DNA from: Saccharopolyspora phatthalungensis
GTDB lineage: Bacteria > Actinomycetota > Actinomycetes > Mycobacteriales > Pseudonocardiaceae
NCBI RefSeq assembly: GCF_014203395.1
Contig: NZ_JACHIW010000003.1
Location: 186,001-250,000 of the forward strand
Direction: 5' to 3'
Length of the DNA stretch: 64,000 nt
The position numbers were made by a program, and so were the translations under genes. Below are positions 7,029-16,800 of the stretch, in pieces (position 1 is the first letter of the stretch; each line of letters opens with the position of its first letter). The notes beneath the pieces were generated by a model. The model worked only from the letters and a program-made list of their open reading frames with translations, was not told where the DNA came from and made no database searches.

Positions 7029-9866
7029 TCAGACGCGGAAGGCTCGGCGTACCGGTGGTACTGGCCTCATCAGGAACTCTGGTCGGCGCTGGCCGTTGGG
7101 GCCAAGCGTGGCACGGGTTTTGGCCAGCCATTCCCGGTACACCTCGCGGGAACGCCGAGTGTCGACGTAGACGTCGCCGTAGCGGTCTTCTGGGCGGGCC
7201 GGGCTCAGGCTGATCTTCTGCAGCCAGCAGTGCATGCCCGACCACGGGTCCGGTTGCACCCCGAAAGCGAGGTTCTGGTGCACGCCGGGGTCCTGCCAGT
7301 GGATGCGTGAGGAGTCCGGATCATCGGAGTCGAACGGTGCGATTCCCGTCTTGTGCCGCAGCAGGAAGGTGTGCTCCCCGTGCGGGTGGGACAGCTCGAC
7401 CATGCCGGCGACCCACCGGCTGCCTTCGCCGGGGTGCAGGCGCCAACGTCCCATGTGGTGCGATAGAGCGCACACGCCCGGCCGGATCCCCTCGGTCACC
7501 CAGACCCGGCAGACGAAGTAGCCGATCCCGGTGCCGATGCGCACCAGATCGCCGGTGCCGACCCCGTGGCGTCCGGCGTCGGCCGAGTTCAGCCACAACG
7601 GGTGGGTGTTGCTGATCTCGTTGAGGTACTTGGCGTTCCCGGACCGGGTGTGGATCAGCGTCGGCAGCCGGAAGGTCGGCACCAGCACGAGCTCGCCGGC
7701 CGCGATGTCGATCTCACCGTAAGCGACGTGCGACCGGATGTATCCCGGGGTGGCGTGTTCGGGCCAGCCCCAGTCGCGCATCGTCGTCGAGTACACCTCT
7801 AGCTTGCGCGACGGGGTGAGCCATCCGGCGGTGACCGAACCGTCGTCGTGCCGCACGCCGACGGAACCGGCCTCACCGACCACCGGAGGCGCGGACTCCA
7901 GCGTCACCGGCCGCCGGAACACCCCGTCCTCGTCGGCTTGCGCACCGTGCAGGTCGGCGTCGGTGAGCTCCCGTTCGTCCTGGCGGTACACGTCGTGGTC
8001 GATTTCCACGACGCCGTAGCGCCGCATGTACTCCAGCGGCGTCATGCCCTGCTCTGCGGCCTTCTCCGGCAGGCCCGGCACCTGGTTCTCGAACACCCAG
8101 CGGTAGTACTCGTCGACGGTGATCTTCTCGCCCGGCCGGTACGGCGACTCGAAGTGCTTGCGGATGCCCAGCGCGTTGTCCGGATCGATGCGCCAGGACA
8201 GCTCGAACCAGAACTCGTTCTCCTCCCACACCTCGCCGGGGTTGGCGTCCCGGGTGTCGGTGTAGTCGCGGCCGAGTCGATCCATCGCGACCCGGCGCAC
8301 CGGTTGGCGAAAGCCCAGCCAACGGCCCGCGTGGGTCTCGTAGGAGTGCGTGTCATGACGCTCCGCACCGTGCCCCATGGGCAGCACGTAGTCGGCGAAC
8401 TCCGCGGTTTCCGACCAGGTCGGGGTCAGCGCGACGTGCAGGCCGACCTTGTCCGGGTCGGTGAGCTGCTGCATCCAGGTGAAGCCGTCGGGGTTGGTCC
8501 AGATCGGGTTGTAGACGCGGGAGAAGTAGACATCCAGGCGACCGCGGCCTTCGGCGAGGAAGTGCGGTAGCAGGATGGACATCTCATTGGTGGACAACGG
8601 GTATTCGCGGGGCCAGGTCAGCTCGTTCCAGTGGTCGTGCGGCGCGGGCATCGCCGGCCCGTGCGGGATGAGCTTGTTCCAGCCGTTGGGGCTCGTTCCG
8701 CCCTTCGCGCCGATGCTGCCGGTCAGCGCGAGGACGAACCACAGCGCGCGTGCGACCTGCCAGCCGCCAAGATTGCCGGCGCACGCCGAACGCCAGATGT
8801 GTGAGGCCAGCCGGCCGCCGCACGCGGCCACGGTCTCCGCTATCTCGGCGATCTTGGCTGCCGGGACGCGCGCTTCCTGGGCGGCGAAATCGAAGGTGTA
8901 TTCGGCGTAGTCGGACTCCAGGCGGTCGAGGAAGGTCCCGAAGTCCGACGGCGCGTCGGGGTGCAGTTCGCGCAGGTAGGTCTTCCAGTTGAACCAGCGT
9001 CGAAGGAAGGCCTCGTCGACCTGGCGGGTGCGCAGCAGGTGTGCGGCCACCGCCAGCAGGATGGCGGCTTCACTGCCCGGCCACGGCGCCAGCCAGGTGT
9101 CGGCGTGCGAGGCGGTGTTGGACATCCGCGGGTCCAGCACGATCAGCTTCGCGCCGCCCTGCTTGCCCTCCATGATCCGCTGGGCGTGCGGATTGAAGTA
9201 GTGCCCGGTTTCCAGGTGTGAGGACAGCAGGAGGATCACGTTGGCGTTGGCGTAATCCGGCGACGGGCGGTCGTAACCGGCCCACAACGTCATGCCGAAC
9301 CGCGCGCCGGACGAGCAGATGTTGGTGTGGCTGTTGTGCCCGTCGACGCCCCAGGCGTTCAGGAATCGCTCGGCGAATCCGTCCTCGCCGGGCCGCCCGA
9401 CGTGGTACATCACCTCTTCGTGGCGATTCTCCAGGATGGCTTGCCGAATCCGGGCGGCGATGTCGTCGAGCGCCTCGTCCCAGCCGACCCGCTGCCACTG
9501 CCCGGCGCCGCGGTCACCGGTGCGCTTGAGCGGGTGCAGGATTCGCTCGGGATCGTTGAGCTGGTTGATCGTCGCCGGTCCCTTGGCGCAGTTGCGACCG
9601 CGTGAGCCGGGATGCGCCGGGTTGCCTTCGAGCTTCTTGATGGACAGATCGTCCTTGTCGACGTAGGCGAGCAGGCCACAGGCGCTTTCGCAGTTGAAGC
9701 AGGTGGTGGGGACCAGCGTGTAGGCGTGGGGCACTTTTCGCGGATGCGCCTTGGCGTCGTACTCGACGTGGTCGTCCCAGGTCGACACCGGCGGGAAGTT
9801 GCGCAGATGCTCGTGGTTCCGCGCGCCGGGCAGCACCGGTTCGGAGCGCGGTTGCTCGTCGTGCAT
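7029..9866 (-). CDS. Molybdopterin oxidoreductase catalytic subunit (formate/thiosulfate reductase-like)
   Basis: The 945-residue product is a CISM-superfamily catalytic subunit. Its N-terminal Fe4S4 domain has CFNCESAC and a fourth Cys in GRNCAKG. A Cys at about residue 185 in TNICSSGARFG is the likely Mo/W ligand. Long MopB domains and a C-terminal molydopterin dinucleotide-binding region follow. No Tat signal is present, so the subunit probably faces the cytoplasm. I chose the ATG at 9866 (SD GAGAGGAA, 20 nt after the NrfD stop) because the 32 residues upstream are translated NrfD 3' sequence. It forms an operon with the ferredoxin and NrfD genes. Annotation in databases varies between formate dehydrogenase and polysulfide/thiosulfate reductase. 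The substrate is not decided by sequence. Confidence 0.85.
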   Translation of the reverse strand: MHDEQPRSEPVLPGARNHEHLRNFPPVSTWDDHVEYDAKAHPRKVPHAYTLVPTTCFNCESACGLLAYVDKDDLSIKKLEGNPAHPGSRGRNCAKGPATINQLNDPERILHPLKRTGDRGAGQWQRVGWDEALDDIAARIRQAILENRHEEVMYHVGRPGEDGFAERFLNAWGVDGHNSHTNICSSGARFGMTLWAGYDRPSPDYANANVILLLSSHLETGHYFNPHAQRIMEGKQGGAKLIVLDPRMSNTASHADTWLAPWPGSEAAILLAVAAHLLRTRQVDEAFLRRWFNWKTYLRELHPDAPSDFGTFLDRLESDYAEYTFDFAAQEARVPAAKIAEIAETVAACGGRLASHIWRSACAGNLGGWQVARALWFVLALTGSIGAKGGTSPNGWNKLIPHGPAMPAPHDHWNELTWPREYPLSTNEMSILLPHFLAEGRGRLDVYFSRVYNPIWTNPDGFTWMQQLTDPDKVGLHVALTPTWSETAEFADYVLPMGHGAERHDTHSYETHAGRWLGFRQPVRRVAMDRLGRDYTDTRDANPGEVWEENEFWFELSWRIDPDNALGIRKHFESPYRPGEKITVDEYYRWVFENQVPGLPEKAAEQGMTPLEYMRRYGVVEIDHDVYRQDERELTDADLHGAQADEDGVFRRPVTLESAPPVVGEAGSVGVRHDDGSVTAGWLTPSRKLEVYSTTMRDWGWPEHATPGYIRSHVAYGEIDIAAGELVLVPTFRLPTLIHTRSGNAKYLNEISNTHPLWLNSADAGRHGVGTGDLVRIGTGIGYFVCRVWVTEGIRPGVCALSHHMGRWRLHPGEGSRWVAGMVELSHPHGEHTFLLRHKTGIAPFDSDDPDSSRIHWQDPGVHQNLAFGVQPDPWSGMHCWLQKISLSPARPEDRYGDVYVDTRRSREVYREWLAKTRATLGPNGQRRPEFLMRPVPPVRRAFRV

Positions 9867-9885
9867 GGGCGATTCCTCTCCCGAT

Positions 9886-10818
9886 TCAGGACAGCGGAAC
9901 GTCTTGGGCGGCGCGCACGAAAACGCTCTCGTAGGCCAGCAGCGCGGCTTGGACCACGACACCCGCCAGCACCGGGAGCATTACGGACGTGCCCTGCCAC
10001 CCGGTTGCGGCCGCCACCGCGGCGACGATGGCGAGCGCGACGCCACCAGCCCAGAACACGCGTGCGTAACGGCCGTGGGTGACCATGTGCGCGGCAGCCT
10101 GGGAATTGCGGGTCGGGTGCCGGCCCAAGTACTCCAGCAGCAGCATCGCCACGTGCAGCAGGGTGCTGATCGCAAGGCTGCGGGCGACGAGCGCAACCGA
10201 CTCGCCGGACGGGTCGAGGAAGGCGAAGAGCAGCAGCGCACCGGCACCGACCATCACGGCCTGCACGATGAGGTGCCAGAACAGCAGCGGGGACTGCCAC
10301 AGGTCGCGCCCTTCGGCCTGGCCGAACAGGAATCCGGTGTAGCCGGCGGTCAACGCCGCTGCCGGTACCACCGCCCAGGCCAGCGGGTCCAGCACCACCT
10401 CGGCGGTCTGCGTGCTGACTACCCCCGCGGCGGTCAGCACGCCCATGCACAGCCAGGCGGTCGCGATGGCGGCGAACACGCCCAGCACCACTGCGCCCCA
10501 GACCAGCCACGATGTCGGGTTGGGCTTCAGCAGCAGGTACAGGAACCGCTTGGGCTGCTTGAGGTCCCAGACCAGCAGAACCCCGGTTACGGCCACGCCG
10601 ACGACACCGAGCGCCGGCGCGACGACCGTGCCCAGCAGGCCAAGGTCGACCCCGAGAAACCGCGCCAGCGCCGCGACCAGCAGTGCGCCGGCACCGAACG
10701 CCTTGGTCCACAGGTAGGTCGTCACTCGCCACCCCCACGGGCGAGGGTGCGCCGTGTTCAGCGTGGTGCGGGCGCGGCTGACCGGGTCGACGGGCAGGTC
10801 AGACGGCCCGGTCGGCAC
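9886..10818 (-). CDS. NrfD/PsrC-type membrane quinone-interacting subunit
   Basis: The 310-residue hydrophobic protein has eight or nine predicted membrane spans, many rich in Leu/Val/Ala, with charged loops such as WDLKQPKRF after the second span and EYLGRHPTRN before a late span. This is the pattern of the NrfD/DmsC-like anchors that exchange electrons with menaquinone and dock the ferredoxin subunit. The GTG start lies inside the 3' end of the ferredoxin gene (20-bp overlap), implying translational coupling, and the catalytic gene follows after 19 bp. It lacks haem-binding histidine patterns, as expected of NrfD. Confidence 0.82.
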   Translation of the reverse strand: MPTGPSDLPVDPVSRARTTLNTAHPRPWGWRVTTYLWTKAFGAGALLVAALARFLGVDLGLLGTVVAPALGVVGVAVTGVLLVWDLKQPKRFLYLLLKPNPTSWLVWGAVVLGVFAAIATAWLCMGVLTAAGVVSTQTAEVVLDPLAWAVVPAAALTAGYTGFLFGQAEGRDLWQSPLLFWHLIVQAVMVGAGALLLFAFLDPSGESVALVARSLAISTLLHVAMLLLEYLGRHPTRNSQAAAHMVTHGRYARVFWAGGVALAIVAAVAAATGWQGTSVMLPVLAGVVVQAALLAYESVFVRAAQDVPLS

Positions 10819-11350
10819 CCAGGTAGAAGACGTTCGGACCGGTGTTCTGCTCGGGTGCCCGCACCTGGACGGGATTCTCGTTGACCAGCCTGGCGATTCC
10901 GCTGCCGGAATCGTCCAGATCGCCCACCCAGATCGAGTGCGTCGGGCACACCACGACGCACGCCGGTTCCAGGCCCTCGTCGACCCGGTGGGCGCAGAAG
11001 TTGCACTTGGCGGCCGTGTGGGTGTCCTCGTCGATGTAGATCGCGTCGTACGGGCACGCCTGCATGCAGCCCTTGCAGCCGATGCACCGTGCCCGGTCGA
11101 AGTCGACGATGCCGTCGTCGCGTTTGAACAACGCTTTCGTCGGGCAGATCCGCACGCACGGCGCGTCCGTGCAGTGGTTACACCGCATCACGCCGAAATC
11201 CCTCGTGGTGGCCGGGAAATCGCCGGACTCGACGTACTTGACCCAGGTGCGGAACTGGCCGACCGGCACCTCGTGCTCGGTCTTACACGCGACGGTGCAG
11301 GCGTGGCACCCGATGCAGGTCCGCTGATCGATGGCGAAGCCGTAACGCAC
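10799..11350 (-). CDS. Four-cluster 4Fe-4S ferredoxin subunit of the molybdoenzyme
   Basis: The 183-residue product has four Cys clusters in the DmsB/PsrB/FdhB order: CIGCHACTVACK, CNHCTDAPCVRICP, CIGCKGCMQACP, and CNFC with ACVVVCP near residue 145. It wires electrons between the MopB catalytic centre and the NrfD anchor. I take the GTG at 11350 (protein starting MRYGFAID) because GAGGAGG stands 5 nt before it. A longer frame up to 11422 exists but has no SD and adds sequence unlike the family. First gene of a three-gene operon. Confidence 0.88.
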   Translation of the reverse strand: MRYGFAIDQRTCIGCHACTVACKTEHEVPVGQFRTWVKYVESGDFPATTRDFGVMRCNHCTDAPCVRICPTKALFKRDDGIVDFDRARCIGCKGCMQACPYDAIYIDEDTHTAAKCNFCAHRVDEGLEPACVVVCPTHSIWVGDLDDSGSGIARLVNENPVQVRAPEQNTGPNVFYLGADRAV

Positions 11351-11641
11351 GCCGTCCTCCTCACCAATGTCGGCGATGGAAAGCAATCGCGGTCGGTCGA
11401 ACGAGGACTGTCGGCGCACCAATACCGCTGGGCGTCCGAGGACCTGTCCAGATCAGACCGTAGATTGGGACGGCCGCATCGACATCAAAGACCGTTGTTG
11501 AGGGGTATTGAGTGATCTTTGAACCGAAGCGTGTACGGACCTGGCGTGAGGCATTGCCAATCACGAGTGAGTTGTTGATGTTTGTCGTTGGCGAACTTTT
11601 TTTACCGCGCGGTCGCCAGGGTGCGCAGCGCCTGACCGTCG
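11351..11641. other. Spacer between terpene synthase and ferredoxin genes
   Basis: About 290 bp without a supported gene. It should hold the promoter for the minus-strand molybdoenzyme operon and the 3' end of the terpene operon transcript. I see no convincing hairpin with a T-tract in the minus direction. Confidence 0.4.
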
Positions 11642-12742
11642 TTATAGCTGCGCGTTGACCCCGGGAAACTGGGTGTGGGTGGGGAACAGCCGGAGTTCGC
11701 CGGAGAGTACGCCGTTCCATTGGAACCTGGGACCGTGGTAGCGGGGTGTCAGATAGCTCCACCGCTGGTTGGCGGCACCGATCGCCTGGAGAGCGTCCAG
11801 GTACATCCGCACTTCTTCCCGTTTCCCGAGCTCGGTGGCCATGATCTCGTCATATTGTTTCAGGACCCGTTCCTGCCGGTCGTTGATCAGCGTGGCGACC
11901 GCCGCAAGAGCATCATTCAAAGACAGTCCCTGGTTTCGGCGGAGCAGGCAGACCAAGTTGGTGTGGTCGCCCCGGAAGCATTCCTTGCGGAAGGAAAGCA
12001 GGTCGTTGGGCAGGATCCAGTGTTCGGCTATGAGCCGCTCATATTCCTTGATCAGCCCGTTGGAGCGAATCTCGGATGGCAGGTCGAGTTCCAGGACGTA
12101 TTCGGCGAAAACCATGAAGCTGGACGGTCCCGCGCTGTCCACGCGCAACCGAAGGTATGCCTGGAGCGGGTCCTCGTCGGTGGCGTCCGGAGCGTCCAGC
12201 TCGGCGACGAGCCCACGGACCTGCCAGGTGCTCATGGCCTCGACCATGCGCTGGAAGAACTCCGGCGTTGTTCGTCCCCTGATCCGATCGACCAGTTCGC
12301 GGATCACCTCTGGCGGCCATCGATGTGTGCGCGTTGGCTCGCCGACCACTAGTCTCCACAGATCCTCAACGTACTCGGCGCCGCGCTGCTTGCGGAGGTT
12401 CTCCGGCGCGTCGGGGTCGGTCACAATCCGGGTGAACTGGTCATCGACCATGAACCACCAGGTGGACAGGTTGCAGATATCGAGGAGCCGACCCCGGTCC
12501 GCTCTCGGGTAACCGGTGCACACCAGGGTGCTGCCCAGCATGTCCAACGTGGCCTGTGCCCATTCGGTGTCACCGGGGCACAGATCCTGCACAACCCACT
12601 GCTCATTGCGTTGGATGAGTTCGTAGTAGTCGGGATGGAAATCGCAGGAGAAGCGCTGTGCGATCGCCGGAAGGCTGGCGCGCATGCCCGGGACAAGTCC
12701 CGGACACGGTCTCGCCGGATCAATAATGCCGGACAGCCCCAT
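11642..12742 (-). CDS. Class I terpene synthase
   Basis: The 366-residue product has the aspartate-rich metal motif DDQFTR at about residue 99, the NSE triad NDLLSFRKE at about 245, and the C-terminal RY pair (TPRYHGP, about 331). This is the full catalytic set of bacterial class I cyclases that ionise a prenyl diphosphate and cyclise it. An AAAGGAAAG SD precedes the ATG, and the gene lies 13 nt after the polyprenyl synthase as the last gene of the operon. The pairing with a possible C20-type synthase makes a diterpene plausible, but a sesquiterpene cannot be excluded. The product skeleton is unknown. Confidence 0.9.
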   Translation of the reverse strand: MGLSGIIDPARPCPGLVPGMRASLPAIAQRFSCDFHPDYYELIQRNEQWVVQDLCPGDTEWAQATLDMLGSTLVCTGYPRADRGRLLDICNLSTWWFMVDDQFTRIVTDPDAPENLRKQRGAEYVEDLWRLVVGEPTRTHRWPPEVIRELVDRIRGRTTPEFFQRMVEAMSTWQVRGLVAELDAPDATDEDPLQAYLRLRVDSAGPSSFMVFAEYVLELDLPSEIRSNGLIKEYERLIAEHWILPNDLLSFRKECFRGDHTNLVCLLRRNQGLSLNDALAAVATLINDRQERVLKQYDEIMATELGKREEVRMYLDALQAIGAANQRWSYLTPRYHGPRFQWNGVLSGELRLFPTHTQFPGVNAQL

Positions 12743-12755
12743 CGGTTCTTTCCTT

Positions 12756-13814
12756 TCAATGTCCGCGCTGTGTCGCGCGAGTGGCTAACTCGCGCAGGAC
12801 AGCGTCGTCCTCTGCGGGTAGCTGCGCGGCCTGTAAGGCCGCCAGTGCCGCGTTGTAGCGGTGAACGATCATTTCCTCGACGGTTGCGCGGGAACCGGTG
12901 ACGGTGAAGATATGTCTGATCTCTGCCGCGTGGGTCTCGTCCAGATCCGGGTTGCCAATCAGAGCACGTAACCGGCTTCGCTGATCGGCGTCGGCTCGCT
13001 TCCAGGCCAATGCGAGCAGGACGGTGTGTTTGCCGTCGCGCAGATCGTCGATGGCGGACTTGCCGGTATCGGCCGGGTCGGCGAAGACACCGAGCAGATC
13101 ATCGCGGAGCTGGAAGGCCTCGCCCACCGGTATGCCGTAGGCGGTCCAGGTGTCGAGCATCTCTTGCCCCGCCCCCGCGAGAATCGATCCGAGCTGCAAC
13201 GGACGCTCCACGGTGTACTTGGCCGTCTTGTACGTGGCGACCGTCAGGGCGCCCTCCATATCGTCATCGAGTACGCCGGTCGAGAGCAGGTCCAGATACT
13301 GACCGCTTAGGGTCTCGGTGCGCATGGCGTTGAGCAAGAGCCAGACCCGGCTCGCCCTGGCCGGGTCGAGTTCCGCGCCGTGCACCAGCTCATACGACCA
13401 GCCAAGGATGAGATCACCAAGCAGAATCGCGGTATGACGGCCGAACTGTTCGGACGCCGGATGGGTCGGATAGCGGGTAGCGATCTGCCGGTGCAGGGTC
13501 TGGCGACCACGACGGGTGTCGCTGTCGTCCATGACATCATCGTGTACCAGCGCGAAGGCGTGGAATAGTTCCAAGGACGCGGCAAGGTGTATGACATCGG
13601 CCGGGGCGCCGGTCCCGCCGGCCGCACGCCAACCGCTGTAGCACAGCGCCGGGCGCAAGCGCTTACCGCCGGCGAGACAACCCCGGAGCCACTCGATGAA
13701 CAGTGAGACCTGCGGTGTGGCCGCCCGCTGCTCCTGGTGCGTGAGGAAATCCTCCAGCAGCGCGTCGACGGCGGAACGGACGTCACCTACTACGGAATGT
13801 GCGGTCGTCGTCAT
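12756..13814 (-). CDS. Polyprenyl diphosphate synthase (GGPP/FPP synthase)
   Basis: The 352-residue product belongs to the trans-isoprenyl diphosphate synthase family. It has GGKRLRP near the N-terminus, the first aspartate-rich motif DDVMDD at about residue 91, and the second one in LRDDLLGVFAD at about 235. The first motif is DDxxD without a two-residue insertion and has Phe at position -5 and Ala at -4. In established chain-length rules a bulky -5 residue with an uninserted motif is like type I GGPP synthases, so C20 is favoured over C15 (inference). The ATG overlaps the NRPS stop (ATGA). It supplies substrate to the adjacent cyclase. Confidence 0.88.
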   Translation of the reverse strand: MTTTAHSVVGDVRSAVDALLEDFLTHQEQRAATPQVSLFIEWLRGCLAGGKRLRPALCYSGWRAAGGTGAPADVIHLAASLELFHAFALVHDDVMDDSDTRRGRQTLHRQIATRYPTHPASEQFGRHTAILLGDLILGWSYELVHGAELDPARASRVWLLLNAMRTETLSGQYLDLLSTGVLDDDMEGALTVATYKTAKYTVERPLQLGSILAGAGQEMLDTWTAYGIPVGEAFQLRDDLLGVFADPADTGKSAIDDLRDGKHTVLLALAWKRADADQRSRLRALIGNPDLDETHAAEIRHIFTVTGSRATVEEMIVHRYNAALAALQAAQLPAEDDAVLRELATRATQRGH

Positions 13815-16800
13815 AATTCACGCACCCATGTGTCGGCCGGTACCAGACGGTCCATCGGATGGTCACCGTGCTGGTCATAAGCTAGGACGATCTCTCGCAT
13901 CCGATGCAACATGCCGTCCACATACTTGGCGGGCAGGAAGGCGGTATCGTGGAATGCGGCCAGCCGCAGCATGGTTCCCTCCTGTCTGGCGATCATGTTC
14001 AGCCCCACCGGTAATCGGTATGGCAGCCCGTCGTAGTCGACGTGGTATGGGTCGCTGCGCTGGATCGAGCAGCCTTTCAACTGCAGGCCGGCCACCGGCG
14101 CCAGCGTCTCGAAGACGACCGGCTGCGACTTGGCGGCCACGGCGAGCAGGTCCGGAAGCTCCGCGCAGAGGGCGGGCATCGTGGCATCGGCGTGCCAATA
14201 GGTCGTGTTCAGTTCGTCGGCCGCCAGTCGGAGGCTATCTATAAAGGACAGATTTGGGAGGACCCGCTGGCGAACTAGCACCGTGTCGACGAAGACCCCC
14301 ACGGTCCGCTCCAGCTCGGCGCTGCGCCGCGCCGCATTGACGGTGTTCAGCAGCACCTCCTGCGCACCGGTGTCGGCGGCCACGAGCGCATGGATCATCG
14401 CGTACAGGCCGGTGTGTAGCGTCACCCGGTTGGCCTGTACCAGCCGGAGAAAGCCGGTAGCGGGCACGACAACACTGTTGACCCTGACCCGGTGGGGCTC
14501 TTTGGATCTTCGCAGACGCTCGTTGGGAACGAGTTCGACAGGTCTTGCGCCACGGCATTTCTCGGCCCAGTACGTCAGGTCGGCGGCGCTCGGCGCGGGC
14601 GCGGCTTGGCTGATCGCGGCCCGATAGCTGGGCGCCGCATCGAGCCCCGGGGCACGGCCGGCCAGCATGCCCGCGTAGAGCTGGCTTAGCTCGCGCTCGA
14701 TCAGATGAAGCGACCAGTCGTCCGCGATCATGTGCTGGACCCGCAACGATAACTGGTGCTCAACATCCGAGAAGCTGATCAGGTCGGCCGCGAAAACCCG
14801 CCCGGACGCCAGCTCTAGTGGCTCGGCCCGGAACAGATCCGCCAACCTGGTCCGCGGCCCTGCCGTGCGCAGCAGCCCGGTTGACGGCTGTCCGATCAGC
14901 TGACACTGCTCACCAGGCCGCAACTGCAGCGAAGTTCGCAGCGCTTCGTGCCGGCTGACCAGTTCGTCGACCGCGTCGCCCAACGCCGTGACGTCGAGCG
15001 TGCCGTTGATCCGGTAGGTGGCCGACAGGGTGAAGTCCGGCCCGGCTACGACGTTCCAGCCCGATGCTTGGTCGTGCGCCCAGACCGCGGACTGCATTTC
15101 GGTGAGCGGTAACCGGCCTGCCGGAGCCTCCTGCGGTGAACTGGCAGTGGCGGGTCGGCTGCGAGCGGGCGCGGTGGCCAGCCAGGCCGCCAGGTGCGCT
15201 ACCGTCGGTTGCTCGAACACGATCCTGATCGGTGCGTGGACGCCGAACTCGTCACCGATGCGGTGCGCGGCGCGGGCGGCCAGCAGCGAGTCACCGCCCA
15301 GTTCGACGAAATCGTCGTGCAGGCCAATGGGTTGCACGCCGAGCAGTTCGGCGAAGATCGCCGCGACTCGGTGCTCGTCCGAAAGCGCTGGAGCCGCGTA
15401 GGCGGTACTCAGCTCCGGTCGCGTAACCGGTGGCTCGGGCAGGGCCGCATGATCGACCTTGCCGTTGGCGGTCAGCGGCAGACTGGGAACCAGGACATAG
15501 GTCGCCGGGCGTTCGTACTCGGGTAACAGCTGGTTCGCGTGCTGCCGCAGCGCGGCATACAGCGCCTCGGTCTGTGACATATCCCCGGACTCGGCAGTGA
15601 TGTATGCGACCAACCGGTCAGAACGCTTGACGACGGCCGCATCCCGGATGTCAGAGGCACCGCGCAACACGGCAGCCACGCCGCCCGGCTCGACCCGATG
15701 ACCGTTCACCTTCACCTGTTCGTCGAGCCTGCCGCGGATTTCCAGCTGGCCGTCTGGACGCCACCGCCCTACGTCTCCAGTGCGGTAGATCCGGCGGGAG
15801 GGGTCGGCCGGGTGCGGCACGAAGACTGTCCGGGTCAGTTCCGGTAAGCCGACGTAGCCCTCGGCGAGGTTGGCGCCGCCAATGCACAGCTCCCCGAACT
15901 CGCCTGGCGGTAACACCCGCAGGTCGCCGTCCAGCACGAGGACGTCCGTGTTCAGCACGGGCGTTCCGATGACGACGTCCTCGCCGGGATGGAGAGTCGC
16001 GCCCGCGCACCATACGGCCGCCTCGGTGGGACCGTACTCGTTGGTCAGCTCCACATTGGGCATTCGCCGGTAGTGTTCGTCGACGAGCTCGGCAGGACAC
16101 GGTTCACCGCATACCACGACCTGTCGCAGCCCAGGCGCAGGCTTGTCCACAGAGGACAGAACGGCGCGGTAGAGCGACGCGGTGAGCAACGTGTGTGTGG
16201 TGGCACCGGCGGACAGCGCGTCGGCGAACTCGCCGAGCAGCCCAGCAGTGTCGGGCGCGAGCATCCGGAGCGTTCCGCCGGTGGCGAACGTCCACCAGAT
16301 ACCCGCCAGGGAGATGTCGAAGGTCATCGGTGAGACGAAGGCGAACTCGCCGATCCCCTCGCCGTAGCGGTGCAAACGGGCATAGGTGGAGTTGGCGACG
16401 GCGCCGTGGGACAAGGCCACCGGCTTTGGCCGCCCCGTGCTGCCCGAGGTGTGAATCACACAGGCCAAGGCATCCATGGGAGGCTCGGACCATGCTTCAT
16501 CGGGTGACGACCGGCGAATCGCCGGATCGTCGAGGATGACTTGCCGGGCGTCCCCGACAGCGTCGCGTTCGCGCTCCACCACGAGATACCGCGCCTTGAC
16601 ACCGTTGAGTAGCTGCCGCAGCAGCGCGTCGGGGTGCGTGGGAGCAACGGGAACATGCACCGCACCAGCGGTGAGCACCGCGACGTGGGTCACCACGGCC
16701 GCGACACCGCGCGGCAGGCAGCTTGCTACCGGCGTACCCGGACGAACACCAAGCTCGACGAGGTATGCGGCGAGGCGGTGCGCCTCGTCGAGGAGCTCCG

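Noticed and set aside
9867..9962. 32-residue N-terminal extension of the molybdoenzyme catalytic subunit
   Set aside because: It is out-of-frame NrfD sequence; ATG 9866 has a strong SD.
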